Assembly (NCBI GenBank): GCA_026874595.1
Contig: CM049316.1
Coordinates: 932,001 to 996,000, forward strand
Source: Sipunculus nudus
Taxonomy: Eukaryota > Annelida > Sipuncula > Golfingiida > Sipunculidae
Direction of reading: 5' to 3'
Length of the DNA: 64,000 bases
Shown: positions 12,293 through 24,476 of the stretch, piece after piece
Position numbering within the stretch: position 1 is the first letter of the stretch
Layout: every line of letters begins with the position of its first letter
Translations under genes and position numbers: made by a program
Notes under the pieces: model-generated
Databases searched by the model: none
Told to the model about the DNA's origin: nothing
Seen by the model: only the letters and a program-made list of their open reading frames with translations

Positions 12293-13752
12293 TCCGCCAA
12301 AACAGAGTTTTGCGGATACTATGTTTTCAGCTGCATGCCGCCGCGGCCGCGTAGGTGTCCGGAGAACTCCTCCGTAACCGCTGGGCGGAATTTTACGAAA
12401 CCGGGGATTATGTTCGGGTCACATGTGAACTGCTGCACCCTGATTTTGTTTTGACCTCTGACCTTTCATCTGTGCTCTGCATCCATTTTTGCGTCTGTTT
12501 CCACACATAAACCCACATATCTCGGGAACCGTTTGAGCAATCAGGAAATTTTTTTTGCACAAATGTAGCCCTTGGAGAGCTTTATAACATACACAAAAAA
12601 TGGTGGCGCCACCTGCAATCATGTTTGCACAGTGTCCATCTGTTCGTCTGCCTTGGGTTAAAATCACTCATATCTCTGCAGTGACTTGACTAATTCACCT
12701 GAAATTCGGCATGCGTAAACATCCTGGATAGATTTTCTGATTTTATGACAGGTGGCGCCACCTACATTCACGTTTACGCTGCAGACATCCAAGCTCATAT
12801 CTCAGGAACCGTTTGACCGATCAGGAAAATTTTTTTGCACAAATGTAGCCCTTGAAGAGCTTTATAACATACACAAAAAATGGTGGCGCCACCTGCAACC
12901 ATGTTTGCATGGTGTCCATCTGTTAGTCTGCCTTGGGTTAAAATCACTCATATCTCTGCAGTGACTTGACTAATTCACCTGAAATTCGGCATGCTTATAC
13001 ATCCTGGAAAGCTTTTCTGATTTTATGACAGGTGGCGCCACCTACATTCACGTTTACGCTGCAGACATCCAAGCTCATATCTCAGGAACCGTTTGACCGA
13101 TTGGGCCAAAATTTTGCATAGATCTGAATTGTGTATAGATCTCACATAGCTCTTTATCATACGCAAAACTGGTGGCGCCACCTGCAGCCATTTTTGCACA
13201 GCTCCTGTCTGTTTGTCTACCATGGGATAAAATCACTCATATCTTGGCAGTGGTTTGACATATCTGCCTAAAATTTTGCAGGTTTATACATCCCCGACAG
13301 CTCTCTTGATTTTATGACAGGTGGCGCCACCTGCATTCAAGTTTATGCAGCAGACATCCAAGCTCATATCTTGGGAACCGTTTGACCAATTGGGCCAAAG
13401 TTTTGCATGTGTATAGTTCTCACATAGCTCTTTATCATACGCAAAACTGGTGGCGCCACCTGCAACCATTTTTGCTCAGCGTCCATCTGTTTGTCTGCCA
13501 CGGGCTAAAATCACTCATATAAATGTAGTGGTTTGACTTATCTGCCTTAAATTTTGCATATGTTTACAACTTGGACGGCTTTCTGGATTTTGTGGTAGGG
13601 GGGGCAACCTACATACACAATTTGGTTGCAGACATCCATGCTAATATGCTACACTCTATTTCCCCTTGCCACTCAATCCATGCCTCACTTCACCAGTTCC
13701 ACTCTGATTTAGGCGGATACACGTAGTCGCTTGTCGACTACCCGTATTCTAG
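12293..13752 (+). mobile_element. Non-autonomous Helitron (family F), forward copy
   Basis: The ends fit canonical Helitrons. The 5' end is TCCGCCAAAAC directly after an A. The 3' end has a 7-bp-stem hairpin, GTAGTCGCTTGTCGACTAC (13723-13741), then CCGTATT and CTAG (13749-13752) before a T. The 5' end also forms a hairpin (GCCAAAAC/GTTTTGC, 12296-12316). The body is a tandem repeat of about 280-290 bp with seven GGTGGCGCCACC palindromes alternating about 149 and 130-140 bp apart. No Rep/helicase frame is present, so an autonomous partner elsewhere is presumed. An inverted relative is at 53378-54554. Confidence 0.75.
12602..13460. repeat. 280-bp tandem core of Helitron F
   Basis: GGTGGCGCCACC occurs at 12602, 12751, 12882, 13031, 13171, 13320 and 13449. 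This gives roughly three two-palindrome units with period 278-289 bp. Units share ATCACTCATATCTCTGCAGT and CAGACATCCAAGCTCATATC. The first two units are almost identical, including TTTTTTTGCACAAATGTAGC, which suggests recent unequal exchange or rolling-circle amplification. Confidence 0.8.
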
Positions 13753-13866
13753 TTCTTACATGTATTTTGGAGCTGCTAGTTCAGACGGTTTTTGACTTAC
13801 AGCCATGGATGGAGGACAGCCAACCTTGGACAGTCCCATGGCATAAGCTCACAGGTTCGCTAAAAA

Positions 13867-14535
13867 TCAGGAAAGATATTTAACCACTTCACATGATAAT
13901 TGTTGAAGCTAGGGACTTTTTGACAGTGATATAACTTTATTGCATCAAGATTTAATTGTATATAAAAAATTAGACACGAATTTTGTAAATTGTTATTAGC
14001 ATAAATATAAAATCAGTACCTTAAATTTTGCCAAACTTTGATCATGGCGCTTTTTTTCCCTTTAAGTATTATTAATTTAATTTTCACAGCATTTACATGT
14101 AAAGATTCAATATGTTAAAATCTGAATTTTTAAAATTAAAGCTAAAATTTAGGATTGTTATAGATATACAAGAAGCAAACTGGAGTTGGGAATGTTTAAT
14201 TTTATTAACCAAAATAAAAGAATAAGTACAAATAAATTTTGATTATTTACCTAATATCATGTAACAGCTGATACAGCCATGAGTCCTAATGTCATTAGTC
14301 AAACAGAATGACACCTTAATTAACACTTGTCAGAGTAATATTTTAAATATTTGACATATTTCAATTTTTTTAAATTTTGTAAAGATATAAAGCAACAACT
14401 TAAACACCTGGAATAGGCCTGGAAATATTAATTTAATATAATCAACTGCATTCTTGTCTATCATTAATATGCTTCATATAATCCTTTATAGTAAACAACA
14501 ATTCTATTTAATTTTTTATTTTTATGTTTGAAATG
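13867..14535. mobile_element. Mosaic of Family B interior fragments
   Basis: 13880-14150 is the reverse complement of Family B interior sequence (compare 22020-22140 and 22600-22660). 14160-14535 matches Family B in forward orientation (compare 59440-59825 in E3, sharing TTAATTTAATATAATCAACT and similar words). Family A copy B then begins inside this sequence. No coding frame. Confidence 0.55.
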
Positions 14536-17500
14536 AACAAGGCCTACCGGCCTAATTCGACCTGTGCATTGGGAAATACATCAGGTATAATGCTTCAATG
14601 CTGGACCATTACTTTTCATGTATATGAACAATGCAAGTACTAAACATTTTGAATAAGAAACAATTACACAAACATCACTGCTGAAATTCTGGCATGGGTG
14701 CACACAACACAAAAATGATTGTAACTGGGACCACCAGTCTTGTATACAACACAGCTATCAGAGATATATACATATGCCCAATTTCAGACTGATATATCAA
14801 ATTCCTCTGTAGAAATAAGCAGGGACAGACACTGAGCAAAAATTATTGTAGATGGCACAACCAGTCTTGTATACAACAAAGCTATTCAATATGTATAAAT
14901 ATGCCCAATTTCAGGCTGATATATCAAATTCCTCTGTAGAAATAAGCAGGCACATACACTGTGCAAAGGTCATTGTAGGTGGAGACACCTGTCTTGTGAA
15001 CGATAAAGCCATCAAAGACACATAGACAGGTCAAAATATCAGGCCAATACATCAAACTTACCTTGAGTCTGATGCATGGGGCTGACCAGGCTAAGGTGAG
15101 AAAGGCTGTTGCCCCAAGTGAACTGTGACAAATTGTTAGCACTGTACTTTTGACCTGTACCTGGCTGCACTGAGTGAACTCTTGACATATTGCATAATCT
15201 GACACAGTTGGCAGTCTGCCAAAGCTATAAATAGATCCAGGCTGAACTTTGGTGCCAAATCTGATTCAGTGGGCAGTCTGTCAATGCTATGAATAGGATG
15301 CAGCTACTGCACTTAGTGGACTCCTGACCTATACCTGGCTGCACTGAGTGAACTCTTGACCTGTTGCCTAATCTGATACAGTTGGCAGTCTGCCAAAGCT
15401 ATAAATAGATCCAGACTGACCAGACTGACCTCTAGCCTGTTGCCAAATCTGAAATAGTAGCCACACCATTGCATAAGCTCATGCAGGGGCCCTGCCCTGA
15501 GGGCCTTGACACCCATGAAGTGATCACATGGTGCTCATGAGGTGTTCACATGTCACCCATGCGGTGATCACATGGCTTGTGCTTGGCTGCACTGATTGAA
15601 CTCTTGACCTATACCTGGCTGCACTGAATGAACTCTTGATCTGTTGCCAAATCTGAAACAGTTGGCAGTATCTCAACCTATTTAAAGATATGGATTCAAT
15701 ATATCTGTTATCTGTTTACACATACTGAAAGACTTTGGCTAAAATATTTTTTTTTTCAAGCCTACATATTCATAAACTTTTTATCAAAATATCTAGAATA
15801 ATAAAAGATGCAGTACTTTCATTGTTAAAGGTCTAATAGTTCTGCCAAAAATCATTCTAGTAAACTTGAACAAAGGCCACCTAAGAATAATTTTTGTGCA
15901 ATGTTACAGAAGATATAATTGAAACAATAATTTTGTAAAAGAACACTATTGCAGTCCTCAGTTTGAAAAAGACATAATAATGGCCATAAGACCAACTTAA
16001 GCTTTTCATAACTCGACCAAAAATCAACAAACTCAGTATATTCTGATATGATTGAAAGAACCAGGTCCTACGATAATTCTTTTAAAAAATTGAACGATTC
16101 AACTTGACAGTTTCATCATAAACATTTTAAGCTGAAAGAGGCTAAAATTATGAGGTTTTTGCCCACAAAAAAAAACAGGTCAAGGTAGGTGGCACATCAA
16201 AATATGCAACTTCAAATATGAGTCATGTGACCAACAATTGCACAATACTTGGTAATGCTAGCTTCTGTCATTTCTGAGATAACTATGTCAGTATGCTTAC
16301 TTTGCCAAATGACCGTTCAAATTCATTTAACTCCACTAAAATTCATCAAATGCAAACCATTTGAACAAACTTGAGAGTGCTTGCCTCTGGGATCATTTCT
16401 GTAAAATATTCAACAATTTGGCTGGACCGTTTACAAGAAGACTTTTTAAAGGTTTTTCAGCTTTTCCCCTATAAAATCTAAGTAAATGCAGATAGCAAAA
16501 AAATAAGCTGAATCCCACAACATTTGATATGTGACAGATTATTGCATAAAATCTGGGGATGGTAGCTCCTGCTATTCCTGAAAAATAATGGGTTAATGTA
16601 CAGATGACCATTGACTCCCGTACAAAAAAGGTCAATGCAGGTGGCACCACAAATACCTGAATTTCATATATGACTCATGTGACCAACACTGGCATAAAAT
16701 TTGGTGATGATAGCTCCGGCCGTTTCTGAGACTGTCATTTAAGTATGCTTTTTTGGACAGATGACTAGGTTCAACTTCCTGTAACTCGGCCGAAATTCAC
16801 CAAACTTGAACCATTGGAACAAAATTGAGGGAGATGGTATTATAATATAATATTATAAGAATTATTCAGGGGATTATTCTTGTAAAATATTAAACTAATT
16901 GGCCTCAGTGGCGTCAGTCAAAAAACGTTTTGCAGGTTTATAACTCATATGGGAAATAAAGTAAAATGGCTAAGTTAAGCTTCCAATAACTCAGCCAAAA
17001 ATCACTGAACCAAAACCATTTGAACAAACTTGAATTATCAACATCTAAGGATAATTAATGTGTGAGATTTAAGAATTTGGCCCAGTGGTTTTTGAGAAGA
17101 ATATCTTTGTAGCAACTGAGCTAAAATGGGCTGTTATGGCATATGACTAAATTCAGCTTCCCATAACTCAGCCAAAAGTCACTGAACTGAGACCATTTGA
17201 ATAAACTTTAGAAAGCACTACCCTAGGATCATTTCTGTGCGATATTAAACAATTTGGCCATATGGTTTCAGAAAAGAAGTTTTTTGTAGCAGTCAGTATG
17301 ATATGGGCACTGATGACCCCCGTACAAAAAAAAGGCCGATGCAGGTGAAGCCACCAATACCTCAATTTCAGATATGACTCATGTGACCAACATTAGCATA
17401 AAATTTGGTGATGACAGCTCCAGCCGTTTCTAAGATTGAAATTTGAGTTTGCTTTTTGGACAGATGACTAAGTTCAACTAGCTGTAACTCGGCCAAAAAT

Positions 17501-17821
17501 CTCGGAACTTAAACCATTCGTAAAAAACTTCAGAGAGATTGTTCCAGGGATCATTTCTGTGAAATACTGGACAATTTGGCTGAACAGTTTCAGAGAAGAA
17601 GACTTTTAAAGTTTTTTTTAGCTTTTTCTCTATAAAATCTAAGAAAATGCAGTTAGCCAAAAAATTAGCAAAATCCAATAGAGTTTTTTAGATGACTAAT
17701 TTTTTGCAGAAAATTTCTTGATGCACACTCTTGCCATTTTCAAGATAGTATGGGTTAACGTACAGACGACGGCCGACAGCCGATGCCACCCTATCACATA
17801 AGCTCGCAGGTTCGTTAAAAA
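14536..17821. mobile_element. Family A Helitron-like element, copy B
   Basis: The head AACAAGGCCTACCGGCC, with CGACCTGTGC, starts inside Family B sequence. The tail GCTCGCAGGTTCGTTAAAAA ends at 17821, preceded by GTACAGACGACGG. The order matches copy A: a CACTGAGTGAACTC block with GATCACATG repeats (15510-15570), then GTGACCAACA/AATTTGGTGATGA units of about 460 bp. The left junction matches an E3-like site (GAAATGAAAAATACCC near 59818), giving insertion within AA. The right flank belongs to a different part of Family B, so about 0.5 kb of the target was lost or rearranged. Confidence 0.65.
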
Positions 17822-18279
17822 TTTGCAAAATTCAGATCTAATTTTTGGTAAAAAACTCGAATCTTGATTAAATAAAGTTATATCCCTGAAAAAAGTCTCT
17901 AGCTTCAGCAATGCTCATATTAAGTGAGTAATACTGTCCTAATTTTTGGAATGTACATAGAATGTACGTATGGCAGAATATGCATACTAAATATGATCAA
18001 AAACAGATCAATGGTTTTGATATTAGGCAGCCTTGAAATGTAACTATGGCTTTTTTTATGGAAAACAGAGGTTTTTCCTTAATATCTCGAAGAAACGAAG
18101 TCCTAGAGACCCAATTTTCAGTATGGTAGGCGATTTTGCGGAACTCTTAACTGTATGCAAAATTCTGGATTCACAGGTCCAACGGTTTCAAAACATGCCC
18201 GTTAATTGGCGGCCGGACAGACGATGGATAAAGGACTCAGACTACAGCTCAGATGAACTATAGTCAGCTGAGCTAAAAA
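17822..18279 (+). mobile_element. Family B tail fragment
   Basis: It contains the AATTCAGATCTAATTTT and AACAGATCAATGGTTTTGAT words of Family B (compare 22075-22340) and ends in a Family B tail, CTATAGTCAGCTGAGCTAAAAA split over 18259-18279. The head end is missing because Family A copy B abuts it on the left. Confidence 0.65.
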
Positions 18280-19595
18280 GTGTCTTCTATATAAATCATG
18301 GTTTAAATTACTACACTGTGTTCTTAGCTGTGTGTGAATTTTCTGGGCTCTTCTTGATCCTGAATTGAAATATTCAGGTGGTTTGTTTTCAGCCATTTCT
18401 CTGATATAGAATGTTTTAGTGATTTACTGATCTGACAGTGTTTAAGACAGAGATGTAGTGTCATCACTGGAGTTGTTTTTTCATATTTGGAGTAAAAAGG
18501 CATTAAAGGTTGTAACAATCCTAAAATTTGAACTGCTTTCATGTTGATATGATGATGCTGCACTAACTTTATTTTACACATCTACTGAACAAACTGAGGA
18601 AACCATTTTAATTTGCTATTTTAAAAGTGTAGCTAATCAAGCGAGATCAGGTTGAAAAAAGAAAAGTGTAGAAAGTATACCTTTACATTTTTAGAAAACT
18701 TCAAAATTGTGTATAAGCAAGCTAATTTAGCATTTCAAGCTAACTGTAAACAAGGTTCATTAACTAGAAATACTTTCTACTACTTGTTATACTTCTACAG
18801 TATCAATATTACACTTTATTTGGTGTAAATGCTTGCAGTTCTGACCTTGTAAGGTAGTAGTTCCTAACCTGGGACATATTAAAAGTAAACTTTTCTAACC
18901 TACTGATAAACTCCATACCACTCTCTTAGAAATACCCAATACACTCAAAACACATCCATTCACACAGTCCTATTAATTTGGGATATCATTTGCTCACAGC
19001 ATGGTGCAAAACCAGCCCATCACCACAGAGACAGACACAACAATACGGTCTGCCTTCTCCATCAGCTGTGTACAGGTTTTTACCGTCAGTTTAATGTCAG
19101 GCACATGTACAGCCCCTGCTACGCCTATAGATATTAACCTTATGTGAATTATAGAAAAATAAATTTCAGTTTATTACACTTGTTTTTCTTTTCTAGGTTC
19201 TTTTTGGTTGCATTATGTCCACTGCCCATTTAGTCACATATCAGTTTCTTACAATGCTAAATAAAGAACTCCTTTGTGTCTCAAAATGACTTTTGCATGT
19301 ACAGCAGCTGCTTTGGCTCAACATATTATTCTTGTGTAAATAGGAGATTAAATTTCAGTATATCATTTTCTCTACTTTTTTTTAATTGCTTATGTGTAAC
19401 ACAATTAGTCCTAGCATATGTCAGTTTCTTACTTGTGTTAGATAAAGCATTTCATTGTCTGTTTATGCAAATATTTTTGTTAATGCAAAAAAAAGGAAAA
19501 AAAGCAAGCTTTGAACTAGATCATAACATTCAATGCTCTAAGGTAGTCACTCTAAGGCAGTTATTTGTTTAAAGTTAGTGTTTTCAATTAATTTA
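18280..19595. other. Unassigned AT-rich, apparently low-copy sequence
   Basis: No element ends, tandem arrays or recognisable coding exons. Longest frames are under 100 codons and lack domains (for example 19276-19572, a hydrophobic Phe/Leu/Cys-rich frame). Confidence 0.5.
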
Positions 19596-20378
19596 AACAA
19601 GGGACCCATGGGTCACGGCGCTCAGCTGATCCTGATTGGACTATAAATGTTTCTCCATTGTGATACTATATAGAGTCAATAAAGCTTATGAATATCATGG
19701 ACATGTTGGGCTATTATAAAGGAATGTAATGTAATATGTGAGTAAATGATAAATGAAATTACCTGACTGATGGATTAATTGAGTAAAATATAGTGGTTTA
19801 TTTTTTATTTATTTAGGAGAGGTTGAAAATTGTGATATATTTGAGCAAATATGAATGCAATGACAGCAGTAATAAGCAGTAGTAGAATGATGATAAGGCT
19901 ATTTGTTAAAGGATCTAAAGTGTATGGTAGTCTGCAAGCTTTCAATTTGACAGATATGATGTTATGATTAACTATGATGATGAAGTGATTTATGAATTTG
20001 TGACTGTATGACACAATATCTCTTTAGTCTTGACAAGGTACATTATTGTGATGCCCACTATGTCTACATATTACACAATATTGACATAATTTCTAGCATG
20101 TACATAGGTATCTATGGAAGAATAGTTATACAAAATATTAAAGTATGAACATATCAGATTCATCTTGTTCTTGCTTACTGAGGCTGACTTTGGGATGGGG
20201 TTAGGAGAAGGGAAAAGTGAGGGCAGCACGAAGGTGGATGTAGAAATATTCTATTGTGATGTTTTTCATTTATATCAGAATATGAAAAGCTAAGAGGAAA
20301 GGGGCCCTCCTACTTGGTTATAGTTAAGTTCTAAATATATGATTGCAAACTAGTACTCTGACAAGACTGTCATGAAGA

Positions 20379-21125
20379 AAAACAGTCAAAAAGTAGGCCA
20401 ACTGGGACAAAACATGAACTCGATCTGTAACTGGTCATTATCTGCCAATGCACCAAAAATCAGGCCAATATCTGCAGGCATTGTGATAAAAAGTCTGTAC
20501 ATGTGTATTTGTAATGAAAATTTCTATTTTTCATGAAATTTTCTATTTTCAAGAGCCGTAAAACGGTCAAAAATAGGTCAACTGGGACAAAATGCGAACT
20601 CGATCTGTAACTGGTCAATATCTGCCAACACCAAAATCAGGCCAATATCTGCAGGCATCGCAAAAAAAAATCCGTACATGTGTATTTGTCATGAAAATTT
20701 CTATTTTTCATGAAATTTTTTATGTTCAGAAGCCTTAAAACGGTCAAAAGTAGGTCAATTGGGATGAAATGCGAACTTGATCTGTAACTGGTCAATATCT
20801 GCCCACACACGAAAAATCAGGCCAATATCTGCAGCCACTGCGAAAAAAAGTCCGTACATGTGTATTTGTCATGAAAATTTCTATTTTTCATGAAATTTTC
20901 TAAGTTTAGGAGCCGTAAAACAGTCAAAAGTAGGTCAACCAGGAAGAAACGCGAACACGATCTGTAACTGGTCATTATCTGCCCACACACCAAAAATCAG
21001 GCCAATATCTGCAGGCATTGCGAAAAAAAATCCGTATAACTGTTTGATTTCGGAATGACGGAAGGACAGAAGGACGGACATGGGTAAAACTAAATGCCCC
21101 GGCCACTTTGTGGCGGGGGCATAAT
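20379..21125. repeat. 180-bp tandem repeat ending in a GCCCC/GGGGC hairpin
   Basis: Four units start at 20379, 20560, 20737 and 20917 (spacing 181, 177, 180). Each has AAAACNGTCAAAA, AACTCGATCTGTAACTGGTC, AGGCCAATATCTGCAG and ATTTCTATTTTTCATGAAAT. The array ends in a GACGGAAGGACAGAAGGACG stretch and then a hairpin, GCCCCGGCCACTTTGTGGC followed by GGGGGC (21095-21120), and ATAATAAAAA. It looks like the core and 3' end of another short element nested in E1. Its left boundary is unclear (20120-20379). Confidence 0.7.
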
Positions 21126-21720
21126 AAAAAACTGAAATTATAAGTTAAAATATTAGAATTCTTGCAAAAGTTACAATCATTACATAAACAGAGTAAAAAA
21201 ACTGAAACTATAAGTTAAAATATTAGAATTGTTGCAAAAGTTGCAATCATTATATATCCAGAGTGTAGCTCATATTGGGTCATATTATGCATACACATAT
21301 ATTTTATTAATTTTTAAATCTTAAATGTTTAAACTGAATTTAAAAGAAAATAATGCCACAACATGGCATCTACAAGAATATTCCTTGAATCACTATTAAA
21401 AAATTTTGCACATTGGAGTTTTCAGTACATGCTTAATTTTATTCACCAAAATAAAATAAAAGATTCAGTAAATTTGATAAAATAAAACATCTTTTAAAAT
21501 AAAGTATACACACTGTTGGTTGAATGAGGGACAAACAATATCATTGTTACTTATCTGATGAACATCCACACTTTCATAGCAATAAACCACTTTTTGGACA
21601 CAATTAAATGTACACTTTAATCATTGTAACCCAAGTGGTACAATGCAAAATCTAAAATATAGCATAGCCTAGAATAAGAATGAATCAAATACAGAAAATT
21701 ATAACATTCATCTAGTTTAT

Positions 21721-21755
21721 GCACCATCTGGGGGGGAGGGGGGGGGGGAGTGCAG
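21721..21755. repeat. G-rich low-complexity run
   Basis: Runs of G broken by single A residues inside E1. A similar G-rich run occurs at the equivalent place in E2 (about 44515-44535). Confidence 0.6.
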
Positions 21756-22869
21756 GGCAGAGGGGAAGCCTGCTGGTAGTGGCCAAGCTGAGCCAAGGCA
21801 AGCTGCCTGGGGTGGGTTACATAATGCAAGTGAAGGCTGTACTACTAGGTGGGCTAGATGTAAACAACACTTGACATGGTGTATGAAAACGTGAATATAA
21901 GCTATTCTTTCTAATCAATTTCTTTGAAATTTCAGATTTTAAAACATTAAATCCTTATGTTATTATAAATCCTAATTAAATCAACAGTGCTTACAGGGAA
22001 AAAATGTGCCATTGCCAAAGTTTGACAAAATTTAAGGTATTGATTTTTTATTTATGCTAATAACTTGAAAAATTTGCAAAATTCAGATCTAATTTTGGGT
22101 AAACAATTGAATCTTGATTAAATAAAGTTATATTCCTGAATAAAAGTCTCTAGGTTCAGCAATTCCCATGTTAGGTGAGTAAATATATTTCCTGATTTTT
22201 AAAAAATTGCATTATATTTGGGCTCATAACTTCAAAATAATACCCAATACTGACCTAATTTGTGGTATGTTTATAGAAAATGTATGAAAGAATGTGAATA
22301 CTAAATATGATCAAAAACAGATCAGGCAGCCTTGAAGTGTAACAATGCCTTTTTTATGGAAAAGGAGGTTTTTCCTTAATATCTCGAAGGAACGAAGTCC
22401 TAATGACCCAATTTTTTGTATGGTAGGAGATTTTAGGGACATCTAACATTATGCCAACAGCCTGGAGAGCATAGAGATGTGCACTGAATGACCTACAGTC
22501 ATCAAAGTAGACTGCTTAACAATGTAAGGGAATACAACAAGAGCCTCCAAAAAATTCAATAACTAGCCTAATTTTGCAGCTTTTATTTTCAAATTTCAGA
22601 TTTTAACAGATTAAATTCTTATGTGTACATGCTGTGAAAATTAAATCCACAGTACTTACAGGAAAAAAACGTGCTGTGGCATGGTAGGAGATTTTGGGGA
22701 CATCTAACTGTATGCCGAATTTCAGATTCGTAGGTCCAGTGGTGTTGAAATGTGCCAGTCTTACGGACGGACATCCGGACGGACGGACAGACAGCTAGAC
22801 AGACGGATGGAAGACGGACAATGGACCACGACTATAGCTCAGATGACTTATAGTCAGCTCAGCTAAAAA

Positions 22870-23530
22870 CTGGTGGTAATCATTTCCAATAGAATGAATG
22901 CACACAGAGATGGGAACTGTACAAATGAACCAGATGTCTTTTACCTGGAGCAATTAATTGGAAATATTTATAATTAAAAACATTTGTTTTTATGGCTTAT
23001 TTGACCAAATATATATTTCAGGCACAACAAGCATTGCCAGCATCCTGAGAAGGACATATGTAGACTCTTCTTCTTCAGCTTTTCTTGAAATGAAAATAAA
23101 CCAAATTTCCTATATACAGGAATGGTTTATGCTCGACTTTGAAATAAGGTTGAATGTTGTAACTATAATAATAAAAATTAATCATAGTTTATTTTTTATT
23201 CTTTTGTATTTCATGTGTAGTTTGGCTGGCTAAACACATTACAGATTTGAAGAGAATGTTGTTCTGGCATTAAAATGGATCTGAATACAGCAGAAATGGA
23301 GTTAAAACTTGTTTGGTGGAATTCTAACTTGGTATTTCAACCAAGTACCGACTGGTTATTTCCAAATAAACATGCACTTATTTTAATCTAAAAAAATAAT
23401 GGTACTTTTACTTGATAAATGTTTCTGGGGTGTTTCCTAGACCTGTATAATTATGTATTTAAATGGTTACATTCAGTATACATTGAATCATGTGAGGCCT
23501 AATGTTATAATTGTGGAATATATCTAGGAT
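22870..23530. other. Unassigned AT-rich sequence
   Basis: No repeat boundary or gene is recognised. The 91-codon frame at 22958-23233 is Ile/Phe/Tyr-rich with no domain. Confidence 0.45.
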
Positions 23531-23840
23531 GAAGATGCCATGTAATATACCTATATTCATATATAATCTTGCAAACATTGGCATTTGCAATCATCTCACT
23601 TTCATCCATGCCATATTGTTATGAAGTAGAAGCTGAAGATGCCATGTAATATACCTATATTCATATATAATCTTGCAAACATTGGCATTTGCAATCATCT
23701 CACTTTCAATCATGCCATATTGTTATGAAGTAGAAGCTGAAGATGCCATGTAATATACCTATATTCATATATAATCTTGCGAACAATGGCATTTGCAATC
23801 ATCTCACTTTCATTCATGCCATATTGTTATGAAGTAAAAG
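23531..23840. repeat. 104-bp tandem repeat, three units
   Basis: Units start at 23531, 23635 and 23739. Each begins GAAGATGCCATGTAATATAC and includes CATTTGCAATCATCTCAC and GCCATATTGTTATGAAGTA. The units are nearly identical, with a handful of substitutions visible, so the array is recent. Confidence 0.85.
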
Positions 23841-23854
23841 TTTGCATATTTGTG

Positions 23855-24300
23855 ACTTAGGAAATATTTAAAGGAATTTTTCAACATTTCAATATTTAGA
23901 ATCTATAAAATTACTTCAGGAGCAAATAACAATCAATGGTCACTCAGTGCACTTCTTTGTCCTGGTTCAGGGATATAGAGCCAGGAAGATTTATGGGTTT
24001 CTGCACAGTGCATGGTGAGCTTACCCCTTTTTCTGGTTAAACTTGTCATTACAAAATGTTCTATGACTTGTCAATGACACCGAAGCCTCATTCTGAATGC
24101 CTGAGTGATTTTGTTATGAAGTAGGAGATGGCATATATCTGACTTAAGAAATTTAAAAGGAATGTTTCAACATTTTAATATTTAGAATCTATAAAATTAC
24201 TTCTAGGGCAAATGATGATCACTTCTTTGTTCTGGTTTAGGGATAGAGCCAGGATGATTTATGGGTTTTCATCAGTGTGCATGGTGAGCTTACAATAATA
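23855..24300. repeat. Diverged direct duplication of about 160 bp
   Basis: 23857-24022 and 24141-24297 share AATATTTAGAATCTATAAAA, a TTACTTC word, GATTTATGGGTTT and GCATGGTGAGCTTAC. They are about 280 bp apart, with more substitutions and small deletions than the neighbouring 104-bp array. GTTATGAAGTA also recurs in the spacer, linking the two arrays. Confidence 0.7.
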
Positions 24301-24476
24301 GTAATTTCAAGAGAAAACAGATTATGTTACCCAGATCTGTCAGAACAGCTTAATTCAGAGTTCAGACAAAATTTATTATCGAAGTACACATCAAACTCTG
24401 ACGTAATTTGACCTACTTCAAGTCATCAAATAGGGAATAGCTTTTATGACAATATGAAGAACAATGGATATGCATA

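Larger units (their letters stand above)
10462..13866. mobile_element. Family A Helitron-like element, copy D, hosting a Helitron
   Basis: A degraded head (AACAAGGCCAACCAGCC at 10462) and a good tail (GCATAAGCTCACAGGTTCGC then TAAAAA, ending 13866) bound the copy. Between them are the CACTGATTGAC block and the 460-bp-type units, including GGTGGCGCCACC at 11947. A separate Helitron (12293-13752) interrupts it. Removing the insert brings TGACTAATTGTA next to TTCTTACATGTATTTTGG, which aligns with the continuous Family A sequence elsewhere (for example near 3950). Confidence 0.6.
19596..22869 (+). mobile_element. Family B Helitron-like element E1
   Basis: The head is AACAAGGGACCCATGGGTC with GGCGCTCAGCTGA; the palindrome is 19603-19614. 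The tail is ATAGTCAGCTCAGCTAAAAA at 22869, preceded by a GGAC/GACA microsatellite (about 22760-22815) and GGACCACGACTATAGCTC. The first 500 bp match E3 (57557-58080). A 180-bp tandem array with its own hairpin end (20379-21125) interrupts it. After that come a pair of units of about 65 bp (21130-21250) and a Family B core unit. E1 has no transposition protein. Confidence 0.65.
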
